Positions 1 to 6,602 of a stretch of 13,277 bases of DNA are shown piece by piece; the stretch's first letter is position 1, and every line of letters starts with the position of its first letter. The DNA comes from Prevotellaceae bacterium. GTDB taxonomy: Bacteria; Bacteroidota; Bacteroidia; Bacteroidales; Bacteroidaceae. The notes below the pieces were generated by a model. The model saw nothing but the letters and a program-made list of their open reading frames with translations. It did no database searches and had not been told where the DNA came from. The stretch is taken from NCBI GenBank assembly GCA_021204545.1, contig JAJPZF010000069.1, positions 1 through 13,277 of the forward strand, written 5' to 3'. A program made the position numbers and the translations under genes.

Positions 1-63
1 ACCTATACACCTATACACCTATACACCTATACACCTATACACCTATACACCTATACACCTATA
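1..63. repeat. 8-bp tandem repeat, about 7.9 copies
   Basis: The octamer ACCTATAC is repeated head to tail seven times without a mismatch (1-56), followed by seven of eight bases of another copy (57-63). It starts at the first base of the window, so the array may continue to the left and its real copy number is unknown. It lies downstream of the yqeY-like gene and outside any gene I can support. Because the period is not a multiple of three, copy-number changes would shift the frame if the array were read inside a gene beyond the edge. No function can be assigned. Confidence 0.95.
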
Positions 64-98
64 GCCGCGTGTCTCGCTGACGCTTGCCCCGCGGCTAT
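61..98. repeat. 9-bp perfect inverted repeat (stem-loop) after yqeY
   Basis: ATAGCCGCG at 61-69 and CGCGGCTAT at 90-98 are exact reverse complements separated by 20 bases. The left arm shares its first three bases with the end of the octamer array. In RNA from the minus strand it would form a GC-rich hairpin about 95 bases past the stop of the yqeY-like gene. No U-run follows on either strand, so it does not meet the usual picture of an intrinsic terminator. It could still be a 3'-end stabilising or Rho-associated hairpin. Confidence 0.6.
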
Positions 99-193
99 CC
101 TTAATGGCTATTTGCGCCGAGAGCTGAGGCGAAGGCCTGCCTGCTCTTCCGAAGCGGTCGGGAGGCCGCCGATATCAGTTAAGAGGCAGCCTG

Positions 194-640
194 TCAGCTC
201 AGCAGCTTCCTGACGGCGGCGCTGATGGCACGACCCTCCGCCTTGCCTGCGAGTCTCTTGGTTGCCACGCCCATCACCCTGCCCATGTCCTTTGCGCTCG
301 CGGCGCCGGTCTCGGCGATGATGGCTTTCAGCGCCTCCAGCAGCTCCTTTTCGCTCATCTGCCTTGGCAGGTACTCCTCGTAGACAGCCACCTGCGCCAG
401 CTCGGCGTCCGCGAGGTCTTGGCGGCTCTGCGAGGCGAATATCTGGGCAGCGTCCTTGCCCTGCTTGGCAAGCTTCGTGATGATCTTCAGCGCCGTCTCG
501 TCCGTCACTTCGTCGTTCGCCCCGGGGGCGGTCTTAGCCTCGAGGAGGCATTTCTTTATGTTGCGCAGCGCCTCGAGCCTCGCCTTGTCGCGAGCCTTCA
601 TTGCCGCCACGATGTCCTTGCTCACTTGCTCGAATATCAT
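194..640 (-). CDS. yqeY: GatB/YqeY domain-containing protein
   Basis: A complete 148-residue protein, the usual length for free-standing YqeY proteins. Family features are visible: the N-terminal helix with ARDKARLEALRNIK (about 16-29), the KLAKQGKDAAQ segment and DLADAELAQ (about 56-84), YEEYLPRQMS (about 87-96), and the C-terminal DMGRVMG stretch with a GKAEGRAIS-like end. The family shares a domain with the tail of GatB in the tRNA-dependent amidotransferase, where it is thought to contact tRNA; the role of the stand-alone protein is not settled. The ATG lies 17 bases after the ftsZ stop, so it is probably the last gene of the operon. A yqeY gene after ftsZ is, from memory, a common Bacteroidales arrangement. 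The family call is firm; its function is open. Confidence 0.93.
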   Translation of the reverse strand: MIFEQVSKDIVAAMKARDKARLEALRNIKKCLLEAKTAPGANDEVTDETALKIITKLAKQGKDAAQIFASQSRQDLADAELAQVAVYEEYLPRQMSEKELLEALKAIIAETGAASAKDMGRVMGVATKRLAGKAEGRAISAAVRKLLS

Positions 641-657
641 TGTCTTGTGTCGTTAAG

Positions 658-1953
658 TCAGAACACCACCCTGTTCGTGTCCGTCGCGGCTGGCTTGGCG
701 GCCTCGGCAGGCGCGGCGGTCTTCTTCTTTATCTGGTTAAGCTCCTCGCGGGTGCGGCGGTAAGTGGGTATCGCCGCCACCTTGGAGATGATCTCGTCGT
801 TGTCCATGTCCTCCGCGCCGAAGATGAAGATGCGCACCCTCTTGCGCGCGCCTTTGCCGCCACCGTAGTACATGTCGCGCAGGTTGCTCTTGTCCTCGTC
901 GTTCTCCTGTTCACGCTTCTCCCTCTCCTTTATCACGTCGTCCATCCCCGGCACGTTAAGCCCGAAGCCCGTGGCGAGGAAGGTTATCTTCACCTGCTTC
1001 TCGAGGGTGGGGTCAGTGGCAAGCCCGAGCTTTGTCTCCACGTCCTTGCGGAAGCGTCCCATGAACTCGTGTATCTCGTCCATCTCTCCCATCTTCATCT
1101 GGTTCTCGTCGCCCTCTTTGGGGAAGTTGATGTTGATGATTACCTTCTGCGAGTTGAAGATGTTGTTGTTGTTCAAGAGGGGAGAGTGCAGGGCTGCCTC
1201 TATAGCCCTGGTCACGCGGTTCTCGCCCTCGGCGAAGCCAGTGCTCATGACGGCCACGCCCCCGTCCTTAAGCACGGTGGTGACGTCCTGGAAGTCGAGG
1301 TTCATGATGCCGTGCATCGTTATTATGTCGGCTATGCTCCTTGCCGCCACGAGCAGTGTGTTGTCCGCCTTGGCGAAGGCGTTGATGACGGTCAGCTCAG
1401 GGTATATCTCGCGCAGGCGCTCGTTGCTGATGACGAGGATGGCGTCCACGTGCTTCGAGAGCTCCTCCACGCCGCTCAGGGCCTGGTCTATCTTCTTTAT
1501 GCCCTCGAAGCGGAAGGGTATGGTCACTATCCCGACGGTGAGGATGCCCATGTCCTTGGCGCACTGGGCGATGATGGGCGCGGCTCCCGTGCCTGTGCCG
1601 CCTCCCATGCCGGCGGTGATGAACACCATGCGTGTGCCGTCCTGAAGAGTTTCCTTGATGGCGTCAAGACTCTCCATCGCCGCCGCCTTGGCCCTCTCGG
1701 GGCGGTTGCCCGCCCCCAGCCCGTCCTTTCCGAGCTGCAGCTTGTTGGGCACGGGGCTGTCGGAGAGGGCCTTGTTGTCGGTGTTGCACACCAGGTAAGT
1801 CACGTCGTGTATGCCCTCGTTGTACATGTGGTTCACGGCGTTGCCGCCGCCTCCGCCCACACCGATCACCTTGATGATGCTGGGCGTGTTGACGGAGAAG
1901 TTAGTGAAGACTATCCCCCCGCCCTGCGTGTTAGTCATATCCGCTTCGTTCAT
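658..1953 (-). CDS. ftsZ: Cell division protein FtsZ
   Basis: The tubulin-like GTPase that polymerises into the cytoplasmic division ring; 431 residues. The GTP-binding glycine stretch GVGGGGGNAVN is at 31-41 and the tubulin signature GGGTGTG at 117-123. The T7 synergy loop NLDFQDV is at 218-224, with Asp220 and Asp223 in the positions needed for GTP hydrolysis, so the enzyme should be active. After the globular core comes a charged linker and a conserved block ending in IPTYRR (about 395-400), then about 31 Ala/Lys/Pro-rich residues. The IPTYRR block may be the local counterpart of the C-terminal peptide that binds FtsA. The ATG is 27 bases after the ftsA stop; Met6 is a possible alternative start. 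The leader between ftsA and ftsZ is A-rich and includes AAAGG. Confidence 0.99.
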   Translation of the reverse strand: MNEADMTNTQGGGIVFTNFSVNTPSIIKVIGVGGGGGNAVNHMYNEGIHDVTYLVCNTDNKALSDSPVPNKLQLGKDGLGAGNRPERAKAAAMESLDAIKETLQDGTRMVFITAGMGGGTGTGAAPIIAQCAKDMGILTVGIVTIPFRFEGIKKIDQALSGVEELSKHVDAILVISNERLREIYPELTVINAFAKADNTLLVAARSIADIITMHGIMNLDFQDVTTVLKDGGVAVMSTGFAEGENRVTRAIEAALHSPLLNNNNIFNSQKVIININFPKEGDENQMKMGEMDEIHEFMGRFRKDVETKLGLATDPTLEKQVKITFLATGFGLNVPGMDDVIKEREKREQENDEDKSNLRDMYYGGGKGARKRVRIFIFGAEDMDNDEIISKVAAIPTYRRTREELNQIKKKTAAPAEAAKPAATDTNRVVF

Positions 1954-1980
1954 GATATTGCCTTTATAGTTGATGTTTCC

Positions 1981-3315
1981 TTATTCCTCTTCCTCCTCGC
2001 TCTTCACGATGTCGTTGAGCCAGCGCCCTCCCTTCGTTATCCAGGAGGACACCGTCTTCTTCCTCTGCTCCTTGGGCTTCTGCTCAGGCTCGGGCGCCTG
2101 GTACTCGGGCACAGGCTCTGGTTCTTGTACGGGCTTAACCGCCTCAGCGGGTGCGGTCTCCCCGACGGGGCTTACGCAGCTCTCCCTGCCGTGCATAAGC
2201 AGGGCCATGAGCGTGTCGATGCTCGTGTCCTGCGGTGTCAGCACGTCGCGAGCCACCTCCACGGAGGTGATGAGGCTCTTGGCGGCTTTCACCCGGTCGA
2301 AGCCCGTGAAGTGCTTTATCGCCTCGGCGAGGTCCTTCATCTGCGCCGCCCCGCCAGTGGTGATGATGCCCGCGAGCAGCTTGGCCTGCATAGGCTTTAT
2401 CTGCTCCCAGGCGTTCATTATTATCTCCTCCTGCCTTGCGCCGATGATGTTCTGCAGCTCGTTCTCGTCGATGATGCGGTTGTTGTTTATCGGTATTCTC
2501 ACGGGGTTGTCCGTCTCCGAGGCCACGTACGCCACGCCATGCTTGCGCTTGATGCCCTCCGCCTCCTCGGCGTACATCTGCTTGGCGCTGACGAGGTCTG
2601 CAGTGATGTTGCCTCCGCCGAGCGGTATGACGGTGAGGAAGCGCAGCAGGTTGTTCGTGTAGATGGACACCGTCGTCGTGGCGGCCCCGAAGTCCACCAA
2701 GGCGCAGCCCGAGCGCTTCTCGCTCTCCGAGAGCAGCGAGTCGGCCAAGGCGAGGGGCGAGATGAGTATGTCCGCTATCTCCAGCCCTGCCTTCTGCATG
2801 CAGATGGCTATGTTCTCGTTGAGCAGTCTCCTTGCCACCACGTTCACGTAGCGAGCCTCTATCTCCTCGGCCTGTATGCCGACGGGGTTGCTCACGGAGT
2901 GATGCCCCACGATGTACTCCTGCGGGATGACGTGCAGGATCTCAGAGTCGGGGTAGTTCGTGGCGAGGTTGCTGTCCATGAAGTTGTCCATCAGCTCGTC
3001 TGTTATCTTGAGCTTCGACTCCAGTTTCCTGCTTATCACGTTGCCCACGGTGTGCAGCGACTGCCCCGAGACGCCCACGTAGGCCCGCCTCACCCTTGTG
3101 CCGAGCTTCGAGTTGATGTGCGCCACGATGTTGTTGATGGCGCTGGCCGTCGTGTCTATGTTGTAGACAACACCGCGCTGAATGCTCTCGGCGGTCTTCT
3201 CGATCACCACGTCGAGCGCCTTGAGACTGCCGTCTTCCTTTCTGAACCCGGCCGCGCCCACGATGGCCGACGACCCGAATTCAAGTGCCACAATAATGTT
3301 CTGTTCTGCTCCCAT
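1981..3315 (-). CDS. ftsA: Cell division protein FtsA
   Basis: The actin-like protein that tethers FtsZ filaments to the inner face of the membrane; 444 residues against about 420 in Escherichia coli. The first phosphate motif is VALEFGSS (9-16), the second VDFGAATTT (207-215), and the adenosine-binding motif GIITTGGAAQ (316-325). The SHS2-type subdomain 1C lies between the first two, around 85-165. After about residue 385 there is a linker rich in Pro and Glu. An amphipathic helix follows (about 421-437, with Trp425, Ile426, Trp432, Leu433, Ile436 and Val437), the expected membrane-targeting sequence, and the chain ends in five glutamates. It starts 13 bases after the ftsQ stop and is followed by ftsZ, the classical ftsQ-ftsA-ftsZ order. 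Confidence 0.98.
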   Translation of the reverse strand: MGAEQNIIVALEFGSSAIVGAAGFRKEDGSLKALDVVIEKTAESIQRGVVYNIDTTASAINNIVAHINSKLGTRVRRAYVGVSGQSLHTVGNVISRKLESKLKITDELMDNFMDSNLATNYPDSEILHVIPQEYIVGHHSVSNPVGIQAEEIEARYVNVVARRLLNENIAICMQKAGLEIADILISPLALADSLLSESEKRSGCALVDFGAATTTVSIYTNNLLRFLTVIPLGGGNITADLVSAKQMYAEEAEGIKRKHGVAYVASETDNPVRIPINNNRIIDENELQNIIGARQEEIIMNAWEQIKPMQAKLLAGIITTGGAAQMKDLAEAIKHFTGFDRVKAAKSLITSVEVARDVLTPQDTSIDTLMALLMHGRESCVSPVGETAPAEAVKPVQEPEPVPEYQAPEPEQKPKEQRKKTVSSWITKGGRWLNDIVKSEEEEE

Positions 3316-3328
3316 AAGTAAAGTGTAT

Positions 3329-4090
3329 TTATCGTCTTCTTCTTGTGCAAACCAGTTGCCCTCTGTACTCGGCGTTTATCGTCGCGTAGGTGTTCCACCC
3401 CGCCTCGGGCATTGCCTTCTCGTAGAAGAGGCGCACCCTGCGCAGCTTGTCCTCGATGTCGGAGGTGTCGCCCAGTATCACTATGTGGTTGCCCGTGCGG
3501 GGGATGAGCTGTATCTCCCTCTTCTCTGTCACGTTTATCTGCTGGGCCTGAAGCCGCCAGTAGGGGTCGTCGCACACCGTCTTGCCCAGGCTCAGGAGGC
3601 AGCTCTTTGCCCACTGCTGGGTGACGTTGCCGGTGACGACGCAAAGGTTTGGCGACTGTGAGCGGTAGCTTGCCCCGGGCATCGTCTTGCCGGAGCGGTC
3701 GAGGTAGAATTCCTTCCCCTCCAGGGGGAAGACGTGAAGGACGGGGCAGGCAGCGCTGAGCCGTATGCACAGCTCCCCTGCCGAGTTGGGGTAGACCACC
3801 ACGGAGTCAATATACGGGTTGGCGCTGAGCAGGCTGTCTATCAGCGGCATGTCGATGGAGGAGAACGCTTGTCCCTCTGTCTGTATCCCGCGCTTCCGGA
3901 GGATGTCCATAATGTCTTCCTTGCTGATGAGCGAGCCTGCGCTGTCGCCGTCGAAGCTCAGCTCCACGCCCTGGCACACCGCATCCCTTGCGGGGCGGAC
4001 GAGCCTCACCACGGCGAAGGCGAGGTAGCCCGCCACCGCCAGGAGGGCGATGTACTTCGATGTCGTTATGCAGGCACTCTTGAATGTCAT
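3329..4090 (-). CDS. ftsQ: Cell division protein FtsQ
   Basis: A bitopic membrane protein of the divisome, 253 residues. It has a short cytoplasmic N-terminus, one membrane segment at about 11-30, and then a periplasmic POTRA-like domain (about 42-112) containing ISKEDIMDILRKRG and the NPYIDSVVVYP strand region. The FtsQ beta domain follows, with CPVLHVFP (115-122) and FYLDRSGKTMPG (128-139), typical of the family. It ends in four arginines. Sequence similarity across FtsQ proteins is low, so the call rests on this architecture plus position between murC and ftsA. Its ATG overlaps the murC stop as ATGA, suggesting translational coupling. By family precedent it links the ring to the periplasmic synthases through FtsB and FtsL; neither partner is in the window. 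Confidence 0.93.
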   Translation of the reverse strand: MTFKSACITTSKYIALLAVAGYLAFAVVRLVRPARDAVCQGVELSFDGDSAGSLISKEDIMDILRKRGIQTEGQAFSSIDMPLIDSLLSANPYIDSVVVYPNSAGELCIRLSAACPVLHVFPLEGKEFYLDRSGKTMPGASYRSQSPNLCVVTGNVTQQWAKSCLLSLGKTVCDDPYWRLQAQQINVTEKREIQLIPRTGNHIVILGDTSDIEDKLRRVRLFYEKAMPEAGWNTYATINAEYRGQLVCTRRRR

Positions 4091-5469
4091 CCCTTTGCCG
4101 ATAAAATGTCTGCTATCTCTCCAGCGAGATTATATATGTCTCCCGCCCCGAACATAACGAGAACATCGAAGTCTCTTCGCCTGACATTTTCCAAAACATT
4201 GCCTGTGCGGCAGAGCCGTTTAGGCATTGTCGGGCGGAGGTGATCGTATATCAATTGGCTCGTCACTCCCTCTATGGGCTGCTCGCGCGCGGGATAGATG
4301 TCGGTTATCACCACGTCGTCGGCCAGGGAGAGAGCGTCGGCGAAGTCGCGGTAGAAGTCTCTCGTGCGGGTGTAGAGGTGTGGCTGGAATATCGCCTTTA
4401 TGCGCTTTCCCTCGTAGAGCTGCCTGAGGCTGAGAAGGCTTTGGCGTATCTCCTCGGGGTGGTGGGCGTAGTCGCTCAGGAAGACCACGTCCCCGCGCCT
4501 AAGGTGGAAGTCGAACCTGCGCTCGACGCCGCTGAACGAGGCCATCCCCCGCCTTATGTCGTCGGCCTTGACTCCCGCTATCTGCGCCAGGGCCATAGCC
4601 GCTATGCCGTTCTCCACGTTCACGCTCACTGGCACGCCGAGGTTGACGCCGCTGATGTTTCCGAGCGGGGAGACGAGGTCGAACGTTATCTCCCCGTTGC
4701 CGATGCTCACGTTCTCCGCGTGGAAGTCGCCCCGCTCCCTGCTGTAGGTGTAGGTGGTCACGCCCTGGCGGGTGGCGGGCTGCAGCTTAAGCCCTGTGTG
4801 GAGGATGAGGAAGCCGCCCGGGGTGATGAGGCTTGTGTACTTGCGGAACGACTCGAGGTAAGCCTCCTCGGTGCCGTAGATGTCGAGATGGTCGGCGTCG
4901 GTGGCTGTGACGACGCTGGCGAAGGGTGTGAGCCAGTGGAACGAGCGGTCGAACTCGTCCGCCTCTATCACCACATACTCGCTCGTCTCGCTAAGAAGGT
5001 AGTTGGTGCCGTAGTTCTTCGTTATGCCCCCGAGGAAGGCGTTGCAGCCCACGGGGCTTTGGTGGAGCAGGTGGGCGGCCATGCTGCTCGTGGTGGTCTT
5101 GCCGTGAGTGCCCGCCACGCAGAGCGCCTTGTAGGCGCGTGTCAGCATGCCGAGCAGCTGCGCCCTCTTCACCGTCTCGAAGCCCTGCCGGCGGAAGTAG
5201 GCAAGCTCCTTGTGGTCGCCCGCGATGGCGGGAGTGTATACCACGAGGCAGGACTCCTTGCGCTTGCACTGCTCCGGGATTGCCTCGACGCTTTCCTCGT
5301 AATGCACCAGGGCGCCCTCCTGCGAGAGCTTCCGCGTCAGGGGGCTTGGCGTCCTGTCGTAGCCTGCCACCAGGACTCCCTTCTGGAGGAAGTAGCGGGC
5401 AAGCGCGCTCATCCCTATTCCTCCGATGCCCACAAAGTAGACTGCCTTGATGTCTCTCAGTTCCATCAT
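4087..5469 (-). CDS. murC: UDP-N-acetylmuramate--L-alanine ligase (MurC)
   Basis: Adds L-alanine to UDP-MurNAc using ATP, the first peptide step of the wall precursor, in the cytoplasm. With the start used here it has 460 residues. The N-terminal Rossmann motif GIGGIGMSALA is at about 14-24, the ATP-binding loop AGTHGKTTT at about 119-127, and the C-terminal DYAHHPEEI motif is characteristic of MurC. The reading frame is open nine codons further upstream (ATG at 5496), but that would overlap murG by 26 bases. Family members begin just before the DIKAVYFVGIGG strand, which favours the paired ATGs at 5469 and 5466, the first one base after the murG stop. A purine-rich AAGGAAG precedes them. The 3' end overlaps ftsQ by four bases. 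Confidence 0.97.
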   Translation of the reverse strand: MMELRDIKAVYFVGIGGIGMSALARYFLQKGVLVAGYDRTPSPLTRKLSQEGALVHYEESVEAIPEQCKRKESCLVVYTPAIAGDHKELAYFRRQGFETVKRAQLLGMLTRAYKALCVAGTHGKTTTSSMAAHLLHQSPVGCNAFLGGITKNYGTNYLLSETSEYVVIEADEFDRSFHWLTPFASVVTATDADHLDIYGTEEAYLESFRKYTSLITPGGFLILHTGLKLQPATRQGVTTYTYSRERGDFHAENVSIGNGEITFDLVSPLGNISGVNLGVPVSVNVENGIAAMALAQIAGVKADDIRRGMASFSGVERRFDFHLRRGDVVFLSDYAHHPEEIRQSLLSLRQLYEGKRIKAIFQPHLYTRTRDFYRDFADALSLADDVVITDIYPAREQPIEGVTSQLIYDHLRPTMPKRLCRTGNVLENVRRRDFDVLVMFGAGDIYNLAGEIADILSAKG

Positions 5470-5470
5470 C

Positions 5471-6592
5471 TCACTTCCTTTCTTTTCGTCTTGCAAGCTT
5501 AATCACCTCCGCCGCTATCACTGCGGCGGCGTCTTTGAAGGCCAACTTGTTGGCGTTCTCGCCAAGGCGGCGGAGGCGCTCCTTGTCGTTGGCCAGACTG
5601 AGGGCTGCGGGTATCAGCTGCCTGAGAGCCTCTGTGTCCTTTATCAGCACTGCCGCGTCACTCCGCGCCAGAGCCATGGCGTTGTGCGTCTGATGATCCT
5701 CAGCCACATTTGGCGAGGGCACCAGTATGCCGGGCTTCCCCAAGAGGCACAGCTCGCTTATGCTGCTTGCCCCCGCCCTCGACACAACCAGGTCGGCAGC
5801 TTTGTATGCCTGCTCCATCCTGGTTATGAAGTCGGCCACGAAGATGTTCCTTGGCTTGCCGCGCTCCGAGAGCTTCTGCCTCACCGCCTCGAAGTAGTGC
5901 GCTCCCGTCTGCCAGATGAACTGCACGTTGGAGCCCTCGATGAGGTCGAGGTTCTGCATGACACTCTCGTTCAGGGTGCGCGCCCCGAGACTGCCGCCGA
6001 AGACAAGCACCGTGGGGAGCTCGGGGTCGAGCCTGAAGATGGCGGATGACTCTGTCTTCGTGAGGGTGGGGTTGAGCAAGTCCTGCCTGACGGGGTTGCC
6101 CGTAAGGAGTATGCGCTCACGGGGGAAGAAACGCTCCATTCCCTCGTAGGCCACGCATATCTTGTCCGCCTTCTTGGCCAGCGACTTGTTCGTGAGGCCC
6201 GCATAGCTGTTCTGCTCTTGTATGAGCAGCGGCACCCCGAGCTCGTACGCGGCGTTGAGGGTGGCGGAACTGGCATAGCCTCCCACTCCCACCGCCACGT
6301 GAGGGCGGAACTGCAGGATGGTGTCCTTTGCCATCTTCTTGCTCCTGAGGAAGTCCATCAGCACCCTCACGTTGCCCGGCCGCCACAGCGGGCGCAGCAG
6401 CCCTCGCACGGGAAGCCCCACGATGTTGTAGCCAGCGGCAGGCACTCGCTGCATCTCCATTCGTCCCTCAGCGCCAACAAAGAGTATCTCCGCGCCGGCT
6501 TCCTGCCCGCGAATGGCATTGGCTATGCTCACGGCCGGGAAGATGTGCCCGCCCGTTCCGCCTCCGCTTATGATGACTCTCAGTGCTTCCAT
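5471..6592 (-). CDS. murG: Undecaprenyldiphospho-muramoylpentapeptide beta-N-acetylglucosaminyltransferase (MurG)
   Basis: Transfers GlcNAc from UDP-GlcNAc to lipid I, making lipid II on the inner face of the cytoplasmic membrane. It belongs to the GT-B fold family GT28. The N-terminal loop GGGTGGH (10-16) followed by IFPA is diagnostic, GAEGRMEMQRVP follows, GGSLGARTLNES opens the second domain, and SRAGASSISE with NVAEDHQTHNA forms the UDP-GlcNAc site. The frame is open for 22 more codons to an ATG at 6658, but those residues are mostly Arg and would lie inside ftsW. The ATG at 6592, ten bases after the ftsW stop, places the first beta strand correctly and gives 373 residues, close to the family norm. 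Confidence 0.98.
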   Translation of the reverse strand: MEALRVIISGGGTGGHIFPAVSIANAIRGQEAGAEILFVGAEGRMEMQRVPAAGYNIVGLPVRGLLRPLWRPGNVRVLMDFLRSKKMAKDTILQFRPHVAVGVGGYASSATLNAAYELGVPLLIQEQNSYAGLTNKSLAKKADKICVAYEGMERFFPRERILLTGNPVRQDLLNPTLTKTESSAIFRLDPELPTVLVFGGSLGARTLNESVMQNLDLIEGSNVQFIWQTGAHYFEAVRQKLSERGKPRNIFVADFITRMEQAYKAADLVVSRAGASSISELCLLGKPGILVPSPNVAEDHQTHNAMALARSDAAVLIKDTEALRQLIPAALSLANDKERLRRLGENANKLAFKDAAAVIAAEVIKLARRKERK

Positions 6593-6602
6593 ATATAATT
6601 CT

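Noticed and set aside
1..63. CRISPR array or phase-variable invertible promoter.
   Set aside because: The unit is only eight bases with no spacers, and the nearby inverted repeat is too short and too closely spaced to flank an invertible promoter.
61..98. Intrinsic transcription terminator for the operon.
   Set aside because: The stem is plausible but no T-run follows in either direction, so I list it only as an inverted repeat.
601..3321. A 906-codon open frame on the plus strand opposite ftsZ and ftsA.
   Set aside because: It is exactly antisense to two well-supported genes, its translation is low in motif content and rich in His, Val and Leu, and such long antisense frames are expected when the coding strand is GC-rich with biased third positions.
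5470..5496. Longer MurC start at 5496.
   Set aside because: It would overlap murG by 26 bases and add nine charged residues before the conserved first strand; the ATGs at the murG stop fit better.
4240..5502. A 420-codon plus-strand frame opposite murC.
   Set aside because: It mirrors murC almost end to end, with no recognisable domain, and is best explained as a codon-bias shadow.
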